A DNA stretch of 64,000 nt, from contig NZ_BPQS01000006.1 in NCBI RefSeq assembly GCF_022179385.1, forward strand, positions 185,340 to 249,339, written 5' to 3'. Within the stretch, counting starts at the first letter, position 1. Each line of letters begins with the position of its first letter. Below the pieces are notes generated by a model that saw only the letters and a list, made by a program, of their open reading frames with translations, was not told where the DNA came from and did not search any database. Origin of the DNA: Methylobacterium longum (GTDB taxonomy: Bacteria; Pseudomonadota; Alphaproteobacteria; Rhizobiales; Beijerinckiaceae). A program made the position numbers and the translations under genes. Positions 1-8,959 of the stretch are shown in pieces.

Positions 1-1
1 C

Positions 2-796
2 AAGCCCGAGGCGGTGCGGGCGGTGATCGGCTTCCTGATGGTCGCCGTCCTGTCCGCCCGGAAGGTGCGGGCGGCCCTGCTCGCCAGTATCCTCACCGTC
101 ACGGCGCTGAGCTTCGGGATGACGGACAACGCCTTCCAGGGGATCGTCGCCCTGCCGCCCTCGATCGCCCCGACCCTGTTCGCCCTCGACGTGCCGGCCG
201 CCCTGTCGGCAGGCCTGCTCAACGTGATCCTCGTGCTGTTCCTGGTCGAGCTGTTCGACGCTACCGGCACGCTGATGGCGGTGGCGAGCCGCGCCGGGCT
301 GCTGACCGAGGGCCGGATGCGCCGGCTCGACCGGGCGCTGATGGCCGATTCGGTCTCGGTCTTCGCGGGCTCGCTGCTCGGCACATCGAGCGCGACAGCC
401 TACCTCGAGAGCGCCTCCGGCGTGGAGGAGGGCGGCCGCACCGGCCTGACCGCCGCCACCGTGGCGCTGCTGTTCCTCGCCTGCCTGTTCCTCGCCCCGC
501 TGGCCGCGGCGGTGCCGCCCTACGCCACGGCGCCGGCCCTGTTCTACGTGGCCTGCCTGATGATCCGGGAGCTGGTGGCGCTCGACTGGGATGACCGCAC
601 CGAGGCGATCCCCGCCTGCGTCACGGCGCTGTTCATGCCGTTCACCTACTCGATCGCCACCGGCGTCTCGTTCGGCTTCATCACCTACGCGGTGCTGAAG
701 CTGCTGGCCGGGCGGGCCCGTGAGGTGAAGCCGGTGGTCTGGGTGATCGCGGCCGTGTTCCTGTTCAAGCTCGTGGAGACGGGCGGGGCGCATTGA
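2..796 (+). CDS. NCS2-family purine permease, 3' part (5' end outside window)
   Basis: Inner-membrane nucleobase permease, probably of the AzgA-like guanine/hypoxanthine branch of the NCS2 family. The reading frame is open from the window edge, so the N-terminal part is missing; about 264 residues remain. What is visible is a series of long hydrophobic segments, a GTSSATAYLESASGV stretch typical of the conserved NCS2 substrate-site helix, and a final hydrophobic helix ending in VETGGAH. It converges with kdpD, with only 42 bases between stop codons. The family call rests on the conserved helix; the exact substrate cannot be told from this fragment. Confidence 0.8.
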   Translation, partial: KPEAVRAVIGFLMVAVLSARKVRAALLASILTVTALSFGMTDNAFQGIVALPPSIAPTLFALDVPAALSAGLLNVILVLFLVELFDATGTLMAVASRAGLLTEGRMRRLDRALMADSVSVFAGSLLGTSSATAYLESASGVEEGGRTGLTAATVALLFLACLFLAPLAAAVPPYATAPALFYVACLMIRELVALDWDDRTEAIPACVTALFMPFTYSIATGVSFGFITYAVLKLLAGRAREVKPVVWVIAAVFLFKLVETGGAH

Positions 797-838
797 GCCA
801 CCGGCCCGGCCGCGCCGGCCCCGAGCGGAAGGCGAGCG

Positions 839-3556
839 TCAGGCGGCGATGCCCTCGGCGGCGCCGCGAGCCGGAACCGGCAGGGTGACGGTGAAGCCGG
901 CCCCGCGGCGATCGGGGCGGTTGCCGGCTGTGACGGTCCCGCCCATCGCCTCGACGAAGCCGCGTGCGATGGCGAGCCCCAGCCCCGTGCCGGCCCGGAC
1001 CCGGTCGCCCTTCTGGACGCGGTAGAACTTGTCGAAGATCCGCTCGGCATCCGCCCCGGACAGGCCGTCGCCCTCGTCCAGCACCCGGATTGTCACGGAC
1101 TCGCCCTCGCGCGCGGCCCGTAGGGTCACGGTCGAGCCCGCCGGCGCGTATTTGGCGGCGTTGTCGAGCAGGTTGACCAGGACCTGCTCGAACAGGACCG
1201 GATCGAGGGCGAGGGGCGGCAGGTCCGGCGCGACCTCGACCGCCACCGCATGCCCGGCCAGGATCTTGTCGGTCCGGCGCAGGGCTGTATCGATCGTCTC
1301 GGCGACGTCCTGGGCGGACAGGTTCGGCGCCACCGCGCCGGCCTCCAGGCGGGTCATGTCCAGCAGGTTGGCGATGAAGCGGTTGAGGCGCTCCGCCTCG
1401 CCGATGACGGTCCCGAGCAGCTCCGCCTTCGCGTCGGGCGCGAGGGCCGCGTCGAGGTCGCGCAGGGTGCTGGCCGCGCCCAGCACGGAGGCGAGCGGCG
1501 TGCGCAGGTCATGGCTGATCGAGGTGAGCAGCGCCTGGCGCAGCCGGTCGGTCTCGGCGGCCCGCTCGGCCCGGTCGAGATCCTCGACGAGGCGCACGCG
1601 CTCGATGGCGAGCGCGCCCATGTCGGCGAGCGCATCGAGCAGGCGCCGGCCCTCCGGCGTCAGGATCGGACCAGCGCCGTCGGCGTCGAGGCCGATCACC
1701 CCGATCGTGCCCCGGCCGGTGCGCATCGGCAGGAACAGGCGCTTGGCGCCCGGCAGCGTGTCGGCGCAGCGGCCGGCCGGACGCTCGTTGTCGAAGGCCC
1801 ATTGTGCCGCCGCCACGTCGGCCTCGTCGAGCCTGTCCTCGGGCGGATAGCCGGCCATGACCGTCACGGCCTTGCCGTCGGGGAGGAGGAGGACGACGCG
1901 GACCTTCAGCATCGCGGCGACCTGGGCGCTCGTGGCCCAGAGCACGTCGTCGAGGGTACCGCAGGCGGCGAGCTTCCGGGAGAAGCCGAACAGGCGCTCG
2001 GTGGCCCGGGCTCGGCCCTGGCTGACCACGGCGACCCGGCGGGCGCGGGCGGCCAGATTCGAGACCAGCACCGCCACGAGCGTGAACAGCAGGAACGCGG
2101 CGACGTTGGTCGGGTCGGCGATCGTGAGGGTGTAGACCGGCGGCAGGAAGAAGAAGTTGTAGGCGAGCGAAGCCGCCACCACGCTGGCGAGGGCCGGGCC
2201 GAGCCCCCAGCGCACCGCGACCGACACGACCGCGGTGAGCAGGAACAGGTCGGCGTTCTCGACGCCCGCGTAGGGCTGGGCCAGGATGGCGCTCGCCAGG
2301 CCGGCCGCGATCGCGGCGAGCGCCCCGGCATAGGGACCGAGGCTGAAGCCGCGGCGCGGTGCGGCCATCGTGATCGCGCGGCGCGTCTGCCTGTCGGCGG
2401 GCGCCGCTTCCCCCGGAACCACGTGCACACTGATGTTGCCGCTGTCGCGCAGCAGGTCGTGGACCACCGAGCCGTGCAGCAGTTCGAACAGCCGCGACCG
2501 GTTCGCCTTGCCCACCACGATGTGGTTCACGTTGGCCGAACGGGCATAGGCCAGGGCGTCGTCCGCGATCCGGCGGCCACCCGGGAGGGTGACGGCATCG
2601 CCCCCGAGCCGGTCGGCCAGGCGCAGGGCCTCGGCGATCCGATCGCGCTGCGCCTCGCGCAGGGACATCGTGCGCGCGCCCTCGATGGAGAGCGCCGTCC
2701 AGGGCGCGTGCAGGCGGTCGGCGAGCCGCTTGGTGTAGCGGACGAGGCCGGCGGAGCGCGGATCCTCGTTCACGCAGACCAGCACCCGCTCGCCCGCCGC
2801 CCAGGGCCCCGGGATGGCGTTGGCCCGCATGTGGCCGAGCAGCTCGTCATCGACGCGATCGGCCGTGCGCCGAAGCGCCAGTTCGCGCAGGGCCGTGAGG
2901 TTGCCGCGCGAGAAGTAGTGCTTCAACGCGCGCTCGGCGTTGGTCGGAACGTAGACCTTTCCGTCCTTGAGGCGCTGGATCAGGTCGTCGGGGTTGAGAT
3001 CCACCACCTCGATGTCGTCGGCCCGGTCGAGCACGCCGTCCGGGACCGTCTCGCGAACCCGGATACGGGTGATCGACGCGACCACGTCGTTGAGGCTCTC
3101 GACGTGCTGGATGTTCAGCGTCGTCAGGACGTCGATGCCGGCGTCGAGCAGCTCCTCGACATCCTGGTAGCGCTTCGGGTGGCGTGAGCCCGGCGCGTTG
3201 GTGTGGGCGAGTTCGTCGACGAGGGCCAGGGCCGGGCGCCGGGCCAGCAACGCGTCGAGATCCATCTCGTCGAGGACGGTGCCGTGATACGCCACCGGGC
3301 GGCGGGCTACCGTCTCCAACCCGTCGAGCAGAGCCTCGGTCTCGGCCCGGGCATGGGTCTCGACGACGCCGACCACCACGTCGATTCCGGCCTTCAGCCG
3401 GGCGCGACCGATGGTGAGCATCTCGTAGGTCTTGCCGACACCGGGCGCCGCGCCGAGGAAGACCTTGAGCCGGCCGCGGGTCCGCTCCTCCCGACGCGCC
3501 GCCTCGAGGAGCGCTTCGGGGGAGGGGCGGTTCGGGTCGCGTCCGGTCTCGGGCAT
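839..3556 (-). CDS. kdpD: Osmosensitive K+ channel sensor histidine kinase KdpD
   Basis: Inner-membrane sensor kinase that responds to K+ limitation and phosphorylates KdpE to switch on the Kdp pump. 905 residues, the usual length. The N-terminal KdpD domain has the Walker-type GAAPGVGKT at 35-43 and [10 protein letters not shown] near 115. A USP-like domain follows at about 255-385, then four membrane helices at about 405-500, a GAF-like region, and the kinase core with phospho-acceptor SISHDLRTP (H682) and [14 protein letters not shown] near the C-terminus. It is the last gene of the kdp run, 255 bases after kdpC, with a palindromic repeat in the gap. No kdpE follows: the next gene is a convergent permease, so the partner regulator must be encoded elsewhere. 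Confidence 0.96.
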   Translation of the reverse strand: MPETGRDPNRPSPEALLEAARREERTRGRLKVFLGAAPGVGKTYEMLTIGRARLKAGIDVVVGVVETHARAETEALLDGLETVARRPVAYHGTVLDEMDLDALLARRPALALVDELAHTNAPGSRHPKRYQDVEELLDAGIDVLTTLNIQHVESLNDVVASITRIRVRETVPDGVLDRADDIEVVDLNPDDLIQRLKDGKVYVPTNAERALKHYFSRGNLTALRELALRRTADRVDDELLGHMRANAIPGPWAAGERVLVCVNEDPRSAGLVRYTKRLADRLHAPWTALSIEGARTMSLREAQRDRIAEALRLADRLGGDAVTLPGGRRIADDALAYARSANVNHIVVGKANRSRLFELLHGSVVHDLLRDSGNISVHVVPGEAAPADRQTRRAITMAAPRRGFSLGPYAGALAAIAAGLASAILAQPYAGVENADLFLLTAVVSVAVRWGLGPALASVVAASLAYNFFFLPPVYTLTIADPTNVAAFLLFTLVAVLVSNLAARARRVAVVSQGRARATERLFGFSRKLAACGTLDDVLWATSAQVAAMLKVRVVLLLPDGKAVTVMAGYPPEDRLDEADVAAAQWAFDNERPAGRCADTLPGAKRLFLPMRTGRGTIGVIGLDADGAGPILTPEGRRLLDALADMGALAIERVRLVEDLDRAERAAETDRLRQALLTSISHDLRTPLASVLGAASTLRDLDAALAPDAKAELLGTVIGEAERLNRFIANLLDMTRLEAGAVAPNLSAQDVAETIDTALRRTDKILAGHAVAVEVAPDLPPLALDPVLFEQVLVNLLDNAAKYAPAGSTVTLRAAREGESVTIRVLDEGDGLSGADAERIFDKFYRVQKGDRVRAGTGLGLAIARGFVEAMGGTVTAGNRPDRRGAGFTVTLPVPARGAAEGIAA

Positions 3557-3597
3557 GATTCTCCACGGCGCGCCTGTTCGGCTCCGTCACGCCCCCG

Positions 3598-3716
3598 GCG
3601 ACCGCATCCTGTGGGGCCGACGGCGAACGGAGCCCTCGACGGAGGCCTCCGGCCGCCGCGCGATCCCGGAACGCCTCCGTCGGCGCGACCGGCGCGGCGT
3701 CACAGGATGCGGTCGC
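3598..3716. repeat. Palindromic intergenic repeat between kdpC and kdpD
   Basis: A perfect 16-bp inverted repeat (GCGACCGCATCCTGTG at 3598-3613 and its complement at 3701-3716) encloses a second perfect 10-bp inverted repeat (CGACGGAGGC at 3637-3646 and complement at 3673-3682). The order of short blocks (GCGACCnCATCCTG, CTCGACGGAG, GATCCC) matches the element at 55167-55279, so this looks like a member of a REP/BIME-like intergenic repeat family. Inside the kdp operon it would form a long hairpin in the mRNA and could lower kdpD expression relative to kdpABC; that effect is inference. Confidence 0.7.
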
Positions 3717-3811
3717 GGGTAAGCGGTGTCCACATCTCACGATTCCGCCGCACCGGGACCGGGCGACAGGATCGCGATCCCACGCGGGAGCGGACCGGAC
3801 CCCGCTCGCCT

Positions 3812-4417
3812 TCAGCGGCGGGCGAGCTCGTCCAGCGCGAGGTTCAGCGCCAACACGTTGACGCGCGGCTCGCCGAGGATGCCGAACGTGCGGCCCGCGA
3901 TGCGGGACGTCACGAAATCGCGCAGGCGGTCCTCCGGGACGTGGCGGTCCCCGGCGACGCGGGGAACCTGGAAATAGGCCGCCTCGGGCGAGATGTCCGG
4001 GTCGAGGCCGGATCCGCTGGTGGTCACGAGGTTCACGGGCACCGGGGTCTTCGCGTTCTCGGCCTTCAGCGCCTCGAGGTCGCCCCTGACCCGCTCGGCC
4101 AGCGCCGCGCTGGTGGGCCCGAGGTTCGAGCCCGACGAGTTGGCGGCGTTGTAGGGCGCCGGCACCGTCTTGGAGGCATCGGCGGGGTCCGGGGCCGTGG
4201 TGGCCGAGGGCCTTCCGTGGAAGTAGCCGGCACCCGTGAAGCTCTGACCGATCAGGCTGGATCCGACGACCCTGCCGTCGCGCTCGATCAGGCTACCGGC
4301 GGCCTTGGCGGGGAAGAGGGCCCCGGCGAGGCCCGTCATGGCGAGGGGGTAGGCGAGGCCGGTGATCACCGTCAGCGCGGTGAGCAGCACCAGAGCGGGG
4401 CGAAGCTGGTTCGGCAT
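3812..4417 (-). CDS. kdpC: K+-transporting ATPase subunit KdpC
   Basis: Small single-pass subunit of the KdpFABC pump that helps ATP binding by KdpB. 201 residues starting MPNQLRPALVLL, with one N-terminal membrane helix (about 7-30), then the conserved periplasmic part with SLIGQSF, YFHGRPS and the SGSGLDPDISPEAA motif that defines the family. The gene sits 17 bases after kdpB. The start was set at the ATG at 4415-4417 because the sequence upstream in this frame is arginine/proline-rich and does not belong to the family. Confidence 0.97.
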   Translation of the reverse strand: MPNQLRPALVLLTALTVITGLAYPLAMTGLAGALFPAKAAGSLIERDGRVVGSSLIGQSFTGAGYFHGRPSATTAPDPADASKTVPAPYNAANSSGSNLGPTSAALAERVRGDLEALKAENAKTPVPVNLVTTSGSGLDPDISPEAAYFQVPRVAGDRHVPEDRLRDFVTSRIAGRTFGILGEPRVNVLALNLALDELARR

Positions 4418-4434
4418 GGGCGGTCTCCGGGACC

Positions 4435-6525
4435 TTACGCGAGATGGAGGGCGGTGACGGCGAGGTCGATGGCCTTGATGGCGACGAAGGGCACGAGGAC
4501 GCCGCCGAGGCCGTAGATCAGGAGGTTGCGCCGCAGCAGCGCGGCGGCGCCGACGGCGCGATAGGTCACGCCGCGCAGGGCCAGCGGGATCAGCGCCACG
4601 ATGATCAGCGCGTTGAAGATGATCGCCGACAGGATCGCGCTCTGCGGCGAGGCCAAGTGCATGACGTTGAGCGCCTGGAGCTGCGGATAGAGCCCCAGGA
4701 ACATCGCCGGGATGATGGCGAAGTACTTGGCCACGTCGTTGGCGATGGAGAATGTCGTCAGCGCGCCGCGGGTCATCAGCAGCTGCTTGCCGATGCCGAC
4801 GATCTCGATGAGCTTGGTCGGGTCGCTGTCGAGGTCGACCATGTTGCCGGCCTCGCGGGCCGCCACCGTGCCGGTGTTCATGGCGACGCCGACATCGGCC
4901 TGGGCGAGCGCGGGCGCGTCGTTGGTACCGTCGCCGCACATGGCGACGAGCTTGCCCTGCGCCTGTTCCTTCCGGATCAGCGCGAGCTTGTCCTCGGGGG
5001 TGGCCTGGGCGAGGAAGTCGTCCACCCCGGCCTCGGCCGCGATGGCGGCCGCGGTCATCGGGTTGTCGCCGGTGATCATCACCGTGCGGATGCCCATCTG
5101 GCGCAGCTCCGCGAAGCGCTCGCGGATGCCGCCCTTCACGATGTCCTTCAGGTAGACGATCCCGAGCAGCCGCCCGTCGCGGGCGACCGCGAGCGGGGTG
5201 CCGCCGGCCCTGGCGATCGCCTCCGCGATGGCGCGGGTTTCCGTGGCGGCGGCCGTCTCCGGGTCCGGCCGGAAGGCCAGAGCGGCGTTCGAGCCCCGGC
5301 TCGCCATGGGCGCCCCGGACAGGGAGGCGATCACCGCGTCGACCGCGCCCTTGCGGATCGACGCGGTCTCCAGATCGACGCCGGACATGCGCGACTGTGC
5401 GGTGAACGGCACGAAGCTGGCGTTGAGCGCGGCCATGTCGCGGGCGCGGATGCCGTACTTCTCCTTGGCGAGCACCACGATCGAGCGGCCTTCCGGCGTC
5501 TCGTCCGCCAGGGAGGCGAGTTGCGCCGCGTCGGCCAGTTCCTGCTCGGTGACGCCGGAGACCGGGCGGAACTCGGTGGCCTGCCGGTTGCCCAGGGTGA
5601 TGGTGCCGGTCTTGTCGAGGAGCAGCGTGTCGACGTCGCCCGCCGCCTCGACAGCCCGGCCCGACATGGCGAGGACGTTGAAGCGCACCAAGCGGTCCAT
5701 GCCGGCGATGCCGATCGCCGACAGCAGCGCGCCGATGGTCGTCGGGATCAGCGTGACGAACAGGGCCACCAGCACGATCACCGGGATCGCACCGCCGGCG
5801 TAGCTCGCGAAGCTCGGGATCGAGGCCACCGCGAAGACGAACACGATGGTCAGCCCGGCGAGCAGGATGTTCAGGGCGATCTCGTTCGGCGTCTTCTGGC
5901 GCGCGGCGCCCTCGACCAGGGCGATCATGCGGTCCACGAAGGTCGAGCCGGCGGCAGCGGTGATGCGGACCTTGATGGTGTCGGAGAGGACCTGCGTTCC
6001 GCCCGTGACGGCCGAGCGGTCGCCGCCGGATTCGCGGATCACCGGGGCGGACTCGCCCGTGATGGCGGCCTCGTTCACGGAGGCCACGCCCGCGATCACC
6101 TCGCCGTCGGAGGGGATCAGGTCGCCGGCCTCCACGAGGACGACGTCGCCGACCTTCAGGGCGGTGCCGGGCACCGTCTCGTAGGTCGCGCCGGGGCCCT
6201 TGAGGCGCTTGGCCGTCATCTCGGTGCGGGTGCGCCGCAGGCTGTCGGCCTGGGCCTTGCCGCGGCCCTCGGCGAGCGCCTCGGCGAAGTTGGCGAAGAT
6301 CAGGGTGAACCAGAGCCAGAGGATGATCTGGCCGGAGAATGCGAGGTCGCTGCCGCCGGCGACGAGGTCGCGGGCGAACAGGACCGTGGTCAGCGCCGCC
6401 ACGACCTCGACCACGAACATGACCGGGTTGCGGATCATGGCGCGGGGATCGAGCTTCCTGACGGAGCCGAGGAGGGCCGGCCCGATCAGGGCGGCGCTGA
6501 ACAGGGATGATGTCTGACGCGACAT
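4435..6525 (-). CDS. kdpB: K+-transporting P-type ATPase subunit KdpB
   Basis: Catalytic P-type ATPase subunit of the Kdp pump. 696 residues from MSRQTSS. The actuator loop TGES is at 156-159, the phosphorylated aspartate is D304 in DKTGT, and the hinge motif [10 protein letters not shown] lies in the P domain. Membrane helices lie in the N-terminal 70 residues, at about 215-270 and in the last 120 residues. A longer in-frame start 16 codons upstream (MPGARRRVP) exists, but homologues begin near the chosen one. It lies between a small TM protein and kdpC on the same strand. Confidence 0.97.
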   Translation of the reverse strand: MSRQTSSLFSAALIGPALLGSVRKLDPRAMIRNPVMFVVEVVAALTTVLFARDLVAGGSDLAFSGQIILWLWFTLIFANFAEALAEGRGKAQADSLRRTRTEMTAKRLKGPGATYETVPGTALKVGDVVLVEAGDLIPSDGEVIAGVASVNEAAITGESAPVIRESGGDRSAVTGGTQVLSDTIKVRITAAAGSTFVDRMIALVEGAARQKTPNEIALNILLAGLTIVFVFAVASIPSFASYAGGAIPVIVLVALFVTLIPTTIGALLSAIGIAGMDRLVRFNVLAMSGRAVEAAGDVDTLLLDKTGTITLGNRQATEFRPVSGVTEQELADAAQLASLADETPEGRSIVVLAKEKYGIRARDMAALNASFVPFTAQSRMSGVDLETASIRKGAVDAVIASLSGAPMASRGSNAALAFRPDPETAAATETRAIAEAIARAGGTPLAVARDGRLLGIVYLKDIVKGGIRERFAELRQMGIRTVMITGDNPMTAAAIAAEAGVDDFLAQATPEDKLALIRKEQAQGKLVAMCGDGTNDAPALAQADVGVAMNTGTVAAREAGNMVDLDSDPTKLIEIVGIGKQLLMTRGALTTFSIANDVAKYFAIIPAMFLGLYPQLQALNVMHLASPQSAILSAIIFNALIIVALIPLALRGVTYRAVGAAALLRRNLLIYGLGGVLVPFVAIKAIDLAVTALHLA

Positions 6526-6581
6526 GGGGGATGTCCGGAAGGGATGGGGAACTCGGCGCCGCGCGCCGGGCACTGTCGGGA

Positions 6582-6779
6582 TCAGGAGGCCAGCCTGCCG
6601 GCCGTCAGCGCGTAGGCGGCCAGCAGGGCGAAGCCGCCGAGCAGCACCACGCCGAGGAGCGCCAGAACGAGGTCGGAGGTCCGCACCGGCTGGGACGCGG
6701 CGCGGTCGCGCCGCCGTGGTTGCCGGCGCAGCGCGAGGTGGTGGCGCGGCAGACGCCGGGCGGGGAGGGCGCGGGGCAT
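6582..6779 (-). CDS. Small one-TM protein between kdpA and kdpB
   Basis: 65 residues. The first half is very arginine-rich and probably cytoplasmic; residues about 36-57 form one hydrophobic helix ([20 protein letters not shown]) and the end is AGRLAS. The start codon lies one base after the kdpA stop, which suggests translational coupling and makes a real gene likely. It resembles KdpF only in being a short hydrophobic segment, and the true kdpF is upstream of kdpA. Function unknown; it may be an accessory subunit of the Kdp complex. The arginine-rich half could also be non-coding if a later start is used. Confidence 0.5.
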   Translation of the reverse strand: MPRALPARRLPRHHLALRRQPRRRDRAASQPVRTSDLVLALLGVVLLGGFALLAAYALTAGRLAS

Positions 6780-6780
6780 C

Positions 6781-8496
6781 TCAGCCCCCCGTCGCGAAGG
6801 TCTGGCCGGCCGCGCCCGCGAGGTGCTCGACCACGGGGCCCAGCGCCAGTGACGGGAAGAAGGTCAGGCCGCCGATGATCAGGATCACGCCGACGAGGAG
6901 CCCGACGAACAGGCCGCCATGGGTCGGGAACGTGCCCGCGGAGGCCGGAACCGTCTTCTTGGCCGCGAGCGAACCCGCGATCGCCAGGACCGGGATCTTC
7001 ACGAAGAACCGCCCGACCAGCATGCCGATGGCCAGGGTGCTGTTGTAGAACAGCGTGTTGGCCGACAGACCGCCGAAGGCCGATCCGTTGTTGGCCGCCG
7101 CCGACGTGTAGGCGTAGAGGATCTCGGTGAAGCCGTGCGGGCCGGCATTGGCCGGGCCGGCGAGACCCGCCGGCAGCACGGTGGCGAGCGCCGTGAAGCC
7201 CAGCATCATCAGCGGCAGGCAGAGGATGCCGAGCATGGCCATCTTCACCTCCTTCGCCTCGATCTTCTTGCCGAGATATTCGGGGGTGCGGCCGACCATC
7301 AGGCCCGCCACGAAGATCGCCACGATCACGAAGATCAGCATGCCGTACAGGCCGGCGCCGACGCCACCGATGATGATCTCGCCGAGCTGCATGTTGAGCA
7401 GCGGGATCAGGCCGCCGAGCGCCGTGAACGAGTCGTGCATGGCGTTGACGGCGCCGCAGGAGGCCGCCGTGGTGATCACCGCGAACAGCGCCGAGGCCGC
7501 GATGCCGAAGCGGGTCTCCTTGCCTTCCATGTTGCCGCCGGTCAGCCCGAAGCCGTTAAGCACCGAGCTGCCGTGGGCCTCGGCCCAGTAGGTGACGGCG
7601 ACGCCCGCCAGGAACAGGATCCCCATGGCGCCGAGGATCGCCCAGCCCTGGCGCTCGTCGCCGACCATGCGGCCGAAGACGTTGGTGAGCGCGGCGCCGA
7701 TCGCGAAGATCGACACCATCTGGACGAAGTTCGATAGGGCGGTGGGATTCTCGAACGGGTGCGCGGCGTTGGCGTTGAAGAAGCCGCCGCCGTTGGTGCC
7801 GAGCATCTTGATCGCCACCTGGCTCGCCACCGGCCCCAGCGCGATGGTCTGGTGGGCCCCCTCCAGCGTCGTGGCGTCGGCGTAGGCGCCGAGCGTCTGC
7901 GGCATGCCCTGCCAGACGAGGAACAGGGTGTAGGGCACGCAGATCGGCAGGAGCACGTAGAGGGTCGCGCGGGTGACATCGACCCAGAACGAGCCGATCG
8001 TGCCCGAGGAGGCGCGGGCGAAGCCGCGGATCAGCGCGACCGCCACCGCGATGCCGGTCGCCGCCGACAGGAAGTTCTGGTGCGTCAGCCCCAGCATCTG
8101 GGACAGGTACGAGAGCGTGGTCTCGCCCCCGTAGGATTGCCAGTTGGTGTTGGTGATGAAGCTGGTCGACGTGTTGAACGCGAGGTCCGGCGCCACCGCG
8201 CCCTGATCGGCCGGGTTGAGCGGCAGGACCGCCTGCAGGCGCAGGATCGCGTAGAGCACCGCGAAGCCCAGCAGGTGGAACAGGATCACCGCGCCGGTGT
8301 AGGCCAGCCAGTGCTGCTCCTGGCGGGCATCGAGCCCCGCAGCCCGGTAGAGCCCGCGCTCGACGGGGCCGAGCACGGGCGAGAGGAGGGTGCGCTCACC
8401 GGTGAAGACGCGGGTCATGTACGACCCGAGGGGCTTCACGAGCGCCAGAACGACCGCGCCGTAGAGCGCGATCTGGATCCAGCCGTCGAGATTCAT
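6781..8496 (-). CDS. kdpA: K+-transporting ATPase subunit KdpA
   Basis: K+-selective channel-like subunit of the Kdp pump, in the inner membrane. 571 residues, normal length, starting MNLDGWIQ. The four pore-loop regions are visible, including [33 protein letters not shown] and NNGSAFGG, which carry the selectivity-filter glycines. Multiple hydrophobic helices run through the protein. It is preceded by kdpF (23-base gap) and followed by the small TM gene (one base). Confidence 0.98.
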   Translation of the reverse strand: MNLDGWIQIALYGAVVLALVKPLGSYMTRVFTGERTLLSPVLGPVERGLYRAAGLDARQEQHWLAYTGAVILFHLLGFAVLYAILRLQAVLPLNPADQGAVAPDLAFNTSTSFITNTNWQSYGGETTLSYLSQMLGLTHQNFLSAATGIAVAVALIRGFARASSGTIGSFWVDVTRATLYVLLPICVPYTLFLVWQGMPQTLGAYADATTLEGAHQTIALGPVASQVAIKMLGTNGGGFFNANAAHPFENPTALSNFVQMVSIFAIGAALTNVFGRMVGDERQGWAILGAMGILFLAGVAVTYWAEAHGSSVLNGFGLTGGNMEGKETRFGIAASALFAVITTAASCGAVNAMHDSFTALGGLIPLLNMQLGEIIIGGVGAGLYGMLIFVIVAIFVAGLMVGRTPEYLGKKIEAKEVKMAMLGILCLPLMMLGFTALATVLPAGLAGPANAGPHGFTEILYAYTSAAANNGSAFGGLSANTLFYNSTLAIGMLVGRFFVKIPVLAIAGSLAAKKTVPASAGTFPTHGGLFVGLLVGVILIIGGLTFFPSLALGPVVEHLAGAAGQTFATGG

Positions 8497-8519
8497 GGGG
8501 GAGGTCCGTGCTCAGCCGC

Positions 8520-8609
8520 TCAGAACCGCTCGGGGCGGACGAGGGCGTAGGTGAGGTAGACGAGGAGGCCGGCGGTCACGCACGCGCCGAGGGCGAGGTC
8601 CAGGGTCAC
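8520..8609 (-). CDS. kdpF: K+-transporting ATPase subunit KdpF (29 aa)
   Basis: Very short membrane subunit that stabilises the KdpABC complex. Reading the minus strand from a GTG at 8607-8609 gives 29 residues beginning MTLDLALGACV and ending YLTYALVRPERF. The ending is the family signature (Y-x-x-Y-A-L-x-R-P-E-R-F) and 29 residues is the usual KdpF length. A GCGAGG ribosome-binding site lies about 5 bases upstream of the GTG. The gene sits 23 bases before kdpA and 11 bases after another micro-gene. Confidence 0.88.
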   Translation of the reverse strand: MTLDLALGACVTAGLLVYLTYALVRPERF

Positions 8610-8620
8610 GGCGGCCTCGC

Positions 8621-8704
8621 TCAGAGCCGCTCGCACAGGGCGGCGTAGCCGGCGGAAGCCGCGAAGGCGGCGAGCCCCCCCGCGAGAAAGACGATGTCGA
8701 GCAT
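8621..8704 (-). CDS. 27-aa membrane peptide at the head of the kdp operon
   Basis: ATG at 8702-8704 opens a 27-residue frame, MLDIVFLAGGLAAFAASAGY then AALCERL, with one hydrophobic helix and a C-terminal CERL. From memory, micro-genes with such an ending occur just upstream of kdpF in other kdp operons; this was not checked. It lies 11 bases upstream of kdpF. Function unknown; it could be a pump subunit or a leader whose translation opens kdpF/kdpA. A perfect hairpin ends 6 bases before its start codon. Confidence 0.65.
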   Translation of the reverse strand: MLDIVFLAGGLAAFAASAGYAALCERL

Positions 8705-8710
8705 GGTGAT

Positions 8711-8732
8711 CCGGTCCGGTTCGGCGGACCGG
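8711..8732 (-). promoter_or_regulatory. Hairpin just upstream of the first kdp start codon
   Basis: CCGGTCCG (8711-8718) and CGGACCGG (8725-8732) form a perfect 8-bp stem with a 6-base loop. In the mRNA the stem ends 6 bases before the ATG of the 27-aa peptide, exactly where the ribosome-binding site should be, and no other Shine-Dalgarno sequence is seen. It may limit translation of the operon leader. Confidence 0.4.
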
Positions 8733-8815
8733 CCGCGGAGGTCCGGCGGCGGTCTTGGCCGGCCGGAAGAATGGCCCCGAACCGCGTGAGGGTTCGAGAC
8801 GGCCGCGGGGGTGAA

Positions 8816-8823
8816 CTTATAAG
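8816..8823 (-). promoter_or_regulatory. Possible -10 region of the kdp operon promoter
   Basis: In the GC-rich 255-base gap upstream of the kdp genes the only AT-rich stretch is CTTATAAG, which on the minus strand contains TATAAG. No good -35 hexamer is found about 17 bases further upstream, as expected for a promoter that needs an activator such as KdpE. Weak evidence. Confidence 0.25.
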
Positions 8824-8959
8824 GACCGCGTTAGGATCGGGCGGACGCCATCGTCCCCGCCAGCGATCTGCGACGCCGGACGCGAGCGGCCGGAGGCGCC
8901 CTCCAACCCACCCGCCTCGTCGATGCGCCCGTCAGGACGGCCGGATCCGCGCCGGCGCT

